A DNA stretch of 47,706 bases. Origin: Gammaproteobacteria bacterium RIFCSPHIGHO2_12_FULL_63_22 (GTDB lineage Bacteria; Pseudomonadota; Gammaproteobacteria; Xanthomonadales; Xanthomonadaceae). Below the pieces are notes generated by a model. That model searched no databases. It had not been told where the DNA came from and worked only from the letters and a program-made list of their open reading frames with translations. A program made the translations under genes and the position numbers. Numbering within the stretch: the first letter of the stretch is position 1; every line of letters starts with the position of its first letter. Below, one piece after another: positions 44,124 to 47,706 of this stretch. The DNA is taken from the NCBI GenBank assembly GCA_001801685.1, contig MGYJ01000083.1, positions 1-47,706 of the forward strand. The letters are read 5' to 3'.

Positions 44124-47036
44124 ATGTCGAACCGTAACCTGCTGCCTCAGCGCAGCCGGCTCACCGTTGCACTCATCGCCGCGTTGACGCTGCCGATGGG
44201 CGCCGCACTGGCGCAAGAAACTGCGCCCGCTGCCGCCACCACTGCCGAAGCTGAAGCCGCTGCCAAGAAGCAGCTTGAAAAAGTCACCGTCACGGGCTCG
44301 CGCATCGCGCGCGCAGAAATCGAAGGCCCCGCGCCGATCACCGTCATCTCCGCGGCAGACATCGAGCGTTCCGGTTACCAGACTGTCGGTGAAATCCTCC
44401 AGGTGCTGACCCAGAACACCACCTCCAGCTTCACCGGCGACCTCGCCGTCACCGGCTTTACGCCCAATGCGCTGGTGGTGAACCTGCGCAACATCGGTCC
44501 GGGCTACACGCTCACGCTCATCAACGGTCGCCGGCCTGCGCAGTATCCGCAGCCCTACAACCGCGACAACAGCGTGGTCAACATCAAGGCGATTCCCTCC
44601 GCGATCATCGAACGCATCGAAATCCTGACTGGCGGCGCATCGGCCATCTATGGTTCGGACGCGGTCGCTGGCGTGGTCAACATCGTCACCAAGACCAACT
44701 TCGACGGCAACTCCATCAAGGCCAAGATCGGCACCACCGAAGAAGGTGGCGGCGACAGCAGGTCGTTTGAATACACCGGTGGCAAGACCGGCGACAACTG
44801 GAGTGGCGTTTGGGCCCTGCAGTGGGGCGAGACCGATCCGGTGTTCGCTTCGCAGCGCGAGCTGCTGTCCAGCACCCTCGCAGGTCCGCGCGGCTACATC
44901 GCGGGCGTAACCAATCCGGCCCTGTCCATGATCGCGATTCGCGCGTCAGGCGCGAATCTCAACCAGAACGCCTACTATCCCGGCCAGGCCGCATGTGACG
45001 CGTTCGGCTACACCACGGTCACCACGGCGGCTCGCGGTACCTACTGCGGTGCGTTCGACCAGGCCGCGTCGCGCTCCATCGCGAACTACAACAAGTTCTA
45101 TAGCGTGTATGGCTACGGAACCTTCAACCTGAGCGACAACACCGAGTTGTTTGCCAGTGCCACCTATTACGCCACCGACGGCAAGTCGAGCGGCGGAACG
45201 GAGTTCTGGGGCACGTCGGGCGACCAGTTCATGCGCAGCCAAAGCGGCGCGACGCGCTCGACCTACTTCGATCCGCAGTTCAACGCCAACATCCAGCTGC
45301 AGCGCATCTTCAACCCGTTCGAACTCGGCGGCGCCGAAGCGGCCACCACCCTGTTCGACGAGAAGACCTGGGATTTGCTGGTGGGCGCGAAGGGCACCTT
45401 CGCCGATCGCTTCGATTGGGAAGCCAGCGCTTCGACCTCCAAGTACGACTACACCGCGGATCGTCCGCGCTTGCTCGCCCAGGCAGTGCACGACTACTTC
45501 CTCGGCCCGCAGCAGGGCTTCACCAGCGGTGGCGTGCCGATCTACAGCCTGAACCTGGCGCGCTGGTCCACGCCGATCACCCCGGATATCTACGAGAGCT
45601 TCTCAACCCGCGCGGTCAACACCGGCACCAGCACGTCGTCGAACCTGAGCTTCTTCATTCGCGGCGACCTCTGGGAACTGCCGGCCGGCAGCATCGCGTT
45701 CGCCGCTGGTGCCGAGGCCGGACGCCAGGAGCTCGACCTCCTCAGCGACCCGCGCACCAACCCGCTGCGTCCGCGTGATGCCGGAACGATCTACAACCTG
45801 GTCAGCTCCGGCGAGACCCACGGCAAGCGTGACCGCTACGCCGTATTCAGCGAGTTCCGGGTGCCCTTGTTCTCGACCCTGACTGCACAGATTGCCGGTC
45901 GCTACGACAAATACGACGACATCACGGCAGTGGATGATGCGATCACTTACAACCTGGGCCTGGAATATCGCCCGTTCAAGACGCTGTTGCTGCGTAGCAG
46001 CTACGCCACCAGCTTCCGCGCCCCCGACATGCAATTGGTCTTCGCCGAGGGCGCCGCGTCGTTCTCGACGATCCTCGACGAGTACGCCTGCCGCAGCGGC
46101 ACCGGCGTCGGCGCACCCACGCCACCCGTGCCGCGCAGCTTCGGGCAGTGCAATGTGACGGGTGATCGCACGATCTACCAGACGCAGACGCTTGTCGCGG
46201 GCAATCCGGGCCTGAAGGAAGAGGAAGGCAAGACCTTCAGCGCTGGTTTCGTCTGGGACATCGCCAGCGGCATGAGTGTCACCGTGGACTACTGGCGCAT
46301 CAAGTTGACCGACCGCGCTGCGCAGTTCCCGGTCGCCACCATCCTGCGCAACGAGGCCGACTGCCGCCTTGGCGTTGACCGCAATGGCAATCCGTCGCAG
46401 TACACCCTGGACTCGGCATTCTGCCAAAACATCCTGGGCCTGATCACCCGCCTGCCGGCTGAGCCGGGCACGATCAACGACCTGCGCCTCCAGCGCGTCA
46501 ACTCCGCTTACATCAATCTTGCGCTTACCGACACCAGCGGTATCGACAGCAGCTACCGCTATTCGTGGCAGATGGGTGGCCTGGGCAAGTTCAGCCTCGA
46601 CCTGTCGCATTCGCTGATCATCACCAACCGTCGCCGCACCTTTGAAACCGATCCGATCGTCGACTTCCGCGACGACCCGTTCGTCAATGACCAGCGCAGC
46701 CGCATGAAGGGTTCGCTGACCTGGATGACCGGCGCATGGTCCAGCACCCTTACCGGTACCCGCTACGGCACGGCAGGCAACCAGGTAGGCCTGGACTACA
46801 CCGATCCGGTCACGGGTGCCTTCCAGGGCAGGCGCCTGTCGCCGTACTTCCTGTGGAACCTGAGCGTTGGTCGCACGTTTGGCGAGAAGGTCAACGCGAT
46901 CTTTACGGTCAACAACCTGGCCAACAACCAGTTCCGCGAAGATGCGAGCAGCATCACCTATCCGTTCTTCGACAATTTCATCGGTGCCGATCCGCTGGGT
47001 CGCCGTTACTACCTGAGCGTCGGTTACAAGTTCTGA
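44124..47036 (+). CDS. TonB-dependent outer-membrane receptor
   Basis: An outer-membrane receptor of 970 residues that imports a large or scarce substrate using TonB energy. A signal peptide ends at about residue 30 (ALA|Q). A TonB-box-like KVTVTGSR lies at 53-60; the plug spans about 60-190 (PITVISAADIERSG, LINGRRPAQ, SDAVAGVVNIVTK). The long beta-barrel follows and ends in YKF, with the terminal Phe usual for outer-membrane proteins. Several Cys pairs occur in predicted outer loops. This architecture matches the large TonB-dependent receptors that Xanthomonadales use for plant or peptide substrates, but the ligand cannot be told. The ATG at 44124 has an AGGGG Shine-Dalgarno sequence; the earlier ATG at 44040 would add 28 residues before the signal. 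Confidence 0.93.
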   Translation: MSNRNLLPQRSRLTVALIAALTLPMGAALAQETAPAAATTAEAEAAAKKQLEKVTVTGSRIARAEIEGPAPITVISAADIERSGYQTVGEILQVLTQNTTSSFTGDLAVTGFTPNALVVNLRNIGPGYTLTLINGRRPAQYPQPYNRDNSVVNIKAIPSAIIERIEILTGGASAIYGSDAVAGVVNIVTKTNFDGNSIKAKIGTTEEGGGDSRSFEYTGGKTGDNWSGVWALQWGETDPVFASQRELLSSTLAGPRGYIAGVTNPALSMIAIRASGANLNQNAYYPGQAACDAFGYTTVTTAARGTYCGAFDQAASRSIANYNKFYSVYGYGTFNLSDNTELFASATYYATDGKSSGGTEFWGTSGDQFMRSQSGATRSTYFDPQFNANIQLQRIFNPFELGGAEAATTLFDEKTWDLLVGAKGTFADRFDWEASASTSKYDYTADRPRLLAQAVHDYFLGPQQGFTSGGVPIYSLNLARWSTPITPDIYESFSTRAVNTGTSTSSNLSFFIRGDLWELPAGSIAFAAGAEAGRQELDLLSDPRTNPLRPRDAGTIYNLVSSGETHGKRDRYAVFSEFRVPLFSTLTAQIAGRYDKYDDITAVDDAITYNLGLEYRPFKTLLLRSSYATSFRAPDMQLVFAEGAASFSTILDEYACRSGTGVGAPTPPVPRSFGQCNVTGDRTIYQTQTLVAGNPGLKEEEGKTFSAGFVWDIASGMSVTVDYWRIKLTDRAAQFPVATILRNEADCRLGVDRNGNPSQYTLDSAFCQNILGLITRLPAEPGTINDLRLQRVNSAYINLALTDTSGIDSSYRYSWQMGGLGKFSLDLSHSLIITNRRRTFETDPIVDFRDDPFVNDQRSRMKGSLTWMTGAWSSTLTGTRYGTAGNQVGLDYTDPVTGAFQGRRLSPYFLWNLSVGRTFGEKVNAIFTVNNLANNQFREDASSITYPFFDNFIGADPLGRRYYLSVGYKF

Positions 47037-47062
47037 TTCATCAGGTGGTGGCAACAAATGAG

Positions 47063-47090
47063 AAGCCCGGCGAAAGCCGGGCTTTTTATT
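47063..47090. terminator. Strong intrinsic terminator between receptor and LysR genes
   Basis: AAGCCCGGC (47063-47071) pairs with GCCGGGCTT (47076-47084) around a GAAA tetraloop, and T-rich TTTATTT follows on the plus strand. On the minus strand the bases AATAAAAAGCC precede the hairpin, so it may work for both convergent genes, though best for the receptor gene. Confidence 0.92.
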
Positions 47091-47108
47091 TGCGTGGCGC
47101 CAGCGTGC

Positions 47109-47706
47109 TCAGCGCTCGGAATGCCCCGATTCAAAATAATCGCGCCGCTCGAACAATCCAGGCTTCACCAGGTCGGCAAATGCGCGCGCCTGCGGCGACA
47201 GGAACTTTCCCTTGCGCACCACCACGCCATAACTGCGTGGCGGGAAATATTCGCTGAGGTTGCGCACTTCCAATCGCTCGCGATCGGCCTCGGTCAGGCA
47301 GATGCCGGTAACGATCGAGATGCCCAGGTCCATCGCCACGTATTGCTTGATGATTTCCCAGCCGCCCACTTCCAGCGCCACGGTGTAGGGCACGCGCCGT
47401 TGCTGGAACACCAGGTCCACCATGCGCCAGGTGGTGAGGCGCTTGGGCGGCAGGATCAGCCCGTACGGTGAAAGATCCTCCAGCCTGATTTGCGAGCGCG
47501 ACGCCAGCGGATGGCCCTTGGCCATGATCAGCATCGGGTCAAAGGAATACACCGGCGCGTAGCTCAGGTCGGTGGGCACGTCCAGCATCGATCCGACCGC
47601 CAGGTCCACGGTGTCCGAGCGCAACAGGCTCAGGCCGTCCTTGCCGGTCACGTTGTGCAGCACCAGCTGCACTGCCGGATGTGCGGCGCGGAAGGCCTGC
47701 ACCAGG
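47109..47706 (-). CDS. LysR family regulator, CysB-like (N-terminus beyond window)
   Basis: The C-terminal effector-binding part of a LysR-type regulator; about 197 residues are visible and the gene starts past base 47706, so the DNA-binding domain is not seen. The segments GLILPPKRLTTWRMVDL and GWEIIKQYVAMDLGISIV, followed by a C-terminal tail after YGVVVRKGKFLSP, resemble the CysB/Cbl group that governs sulfur assimilation. I therefore suggest a CysB-like regulator responding to a sulfur metabolite, but the assignment is tentative without the N-terminus and without sulfur genes in the window. It converges with the TonB-dependent receptor. Confidence 0.8.
   Translation of the reverse strand, partial: LVQAFRAAHPAVQLVLHNVTGKDGLSLLRSDTVDLAVGSMLDVPTDLSYAPVYSFDPMLIMAKGHPLASRSQIRLEDLSPYGLILPPKRLTTWRMVDLVFQQRRVPYTVALEVGGWEIIKQYVAMDLGISIVTGICLTEADRERLEVRNLSEYFPPRSYGVVVRKGKFLSPQARAFADLVKPGLFERRDYFESGHSER

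Overview
This is a high-GC (roughly two-thirds G+C by eye), tightly packed chromosomal segment of a Gram-negative gammaproteobacterium, most likely of the order Lysobacterales/Xanthomonadales. The inference rests on the gene set (recCBD without ptrA between recC and recB, QueF, ExeM/NucH nuclease, a long TonB-dependent receptor with an N-terminal VTGSRI segment, GbsR/MarR-DCC and YtrA-type GntR cassettes) and on many short gene overlaps (ATGA, GTGA). I see no tRNA, rRNA, CRISPR array, insertion sequence or prophage gene. No gene-free stretch exceeds 300 bp.

Layout. 1-10007: a minus-strand block with a MASE1-type membrane protein resembling a histidine kinase with degenerate catalytic motifs, followed by recC, recB and recD (recD runs off the left edge). 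10026-17593: plus-strand genes for a membrane-anchored cytochrome c5, a lipoprotein nuclease (ExeM/NucH), an alpha/beta hydrolase, ZapE, a secreted M20 amidohydrolase, then an overlapping queF-lipoprotein-cytochrome b561 unit. 17641-18750: two minus genes (thioesterase, secreted DUF1579-like protein). 18864-22008: NADP isocitrate dehydrogenase, then two overlapping secreted proteins with MopE-type metal-binding motifs. 22010-26148: a divergent locus, with an NDUFA9-like SDR and a small disordered protein leftward, and GbsR/MarR regulator, DCC thiol oxidoreductase and AceK (isocitrate dehydrogenase kinase/phosphatase) rightward, around a perfect inverted repeat. 26267-28551: a predicted exported methyltransferase-like protein and a secreted amidohydrolase, convergent. 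28643-35742: a five-gene cassette of GntR regulator, ABC ATPase, large membrane protein, secreted S9 peptidase and a second large membrane protein paralogous to the first. 35744-43898: ABC exporter, RluE, methyltransferase, small basic membrane protein, HrpB, TatD, ArfB and a PlsC-like acyltransferase. 44124-47706: TonB-dependent receptor, strong terminator, and a convergent partial LysR gene.

How genes connect. Icd and its regulator AceK lie 4.2 kb apart, and AceK is translationally coupled to a GbsR-DCC pair. The GntR-ABC-membrane protein-S9 peptidase-membrane protein cassette is the best candidate for an undescribed system: one ATPase, two tandem-related membrane proteins with large predicted extracytoplasmic domains, and a peptidase between them under a likely autoregulated promoter. 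A second, less obvious signal is a recurrent -10-like hexamer exactly 6 (once 7) bases before the start codon of genes lacking a Shine-Dalgarno sequence, which suggests widespread leaderless transcription.
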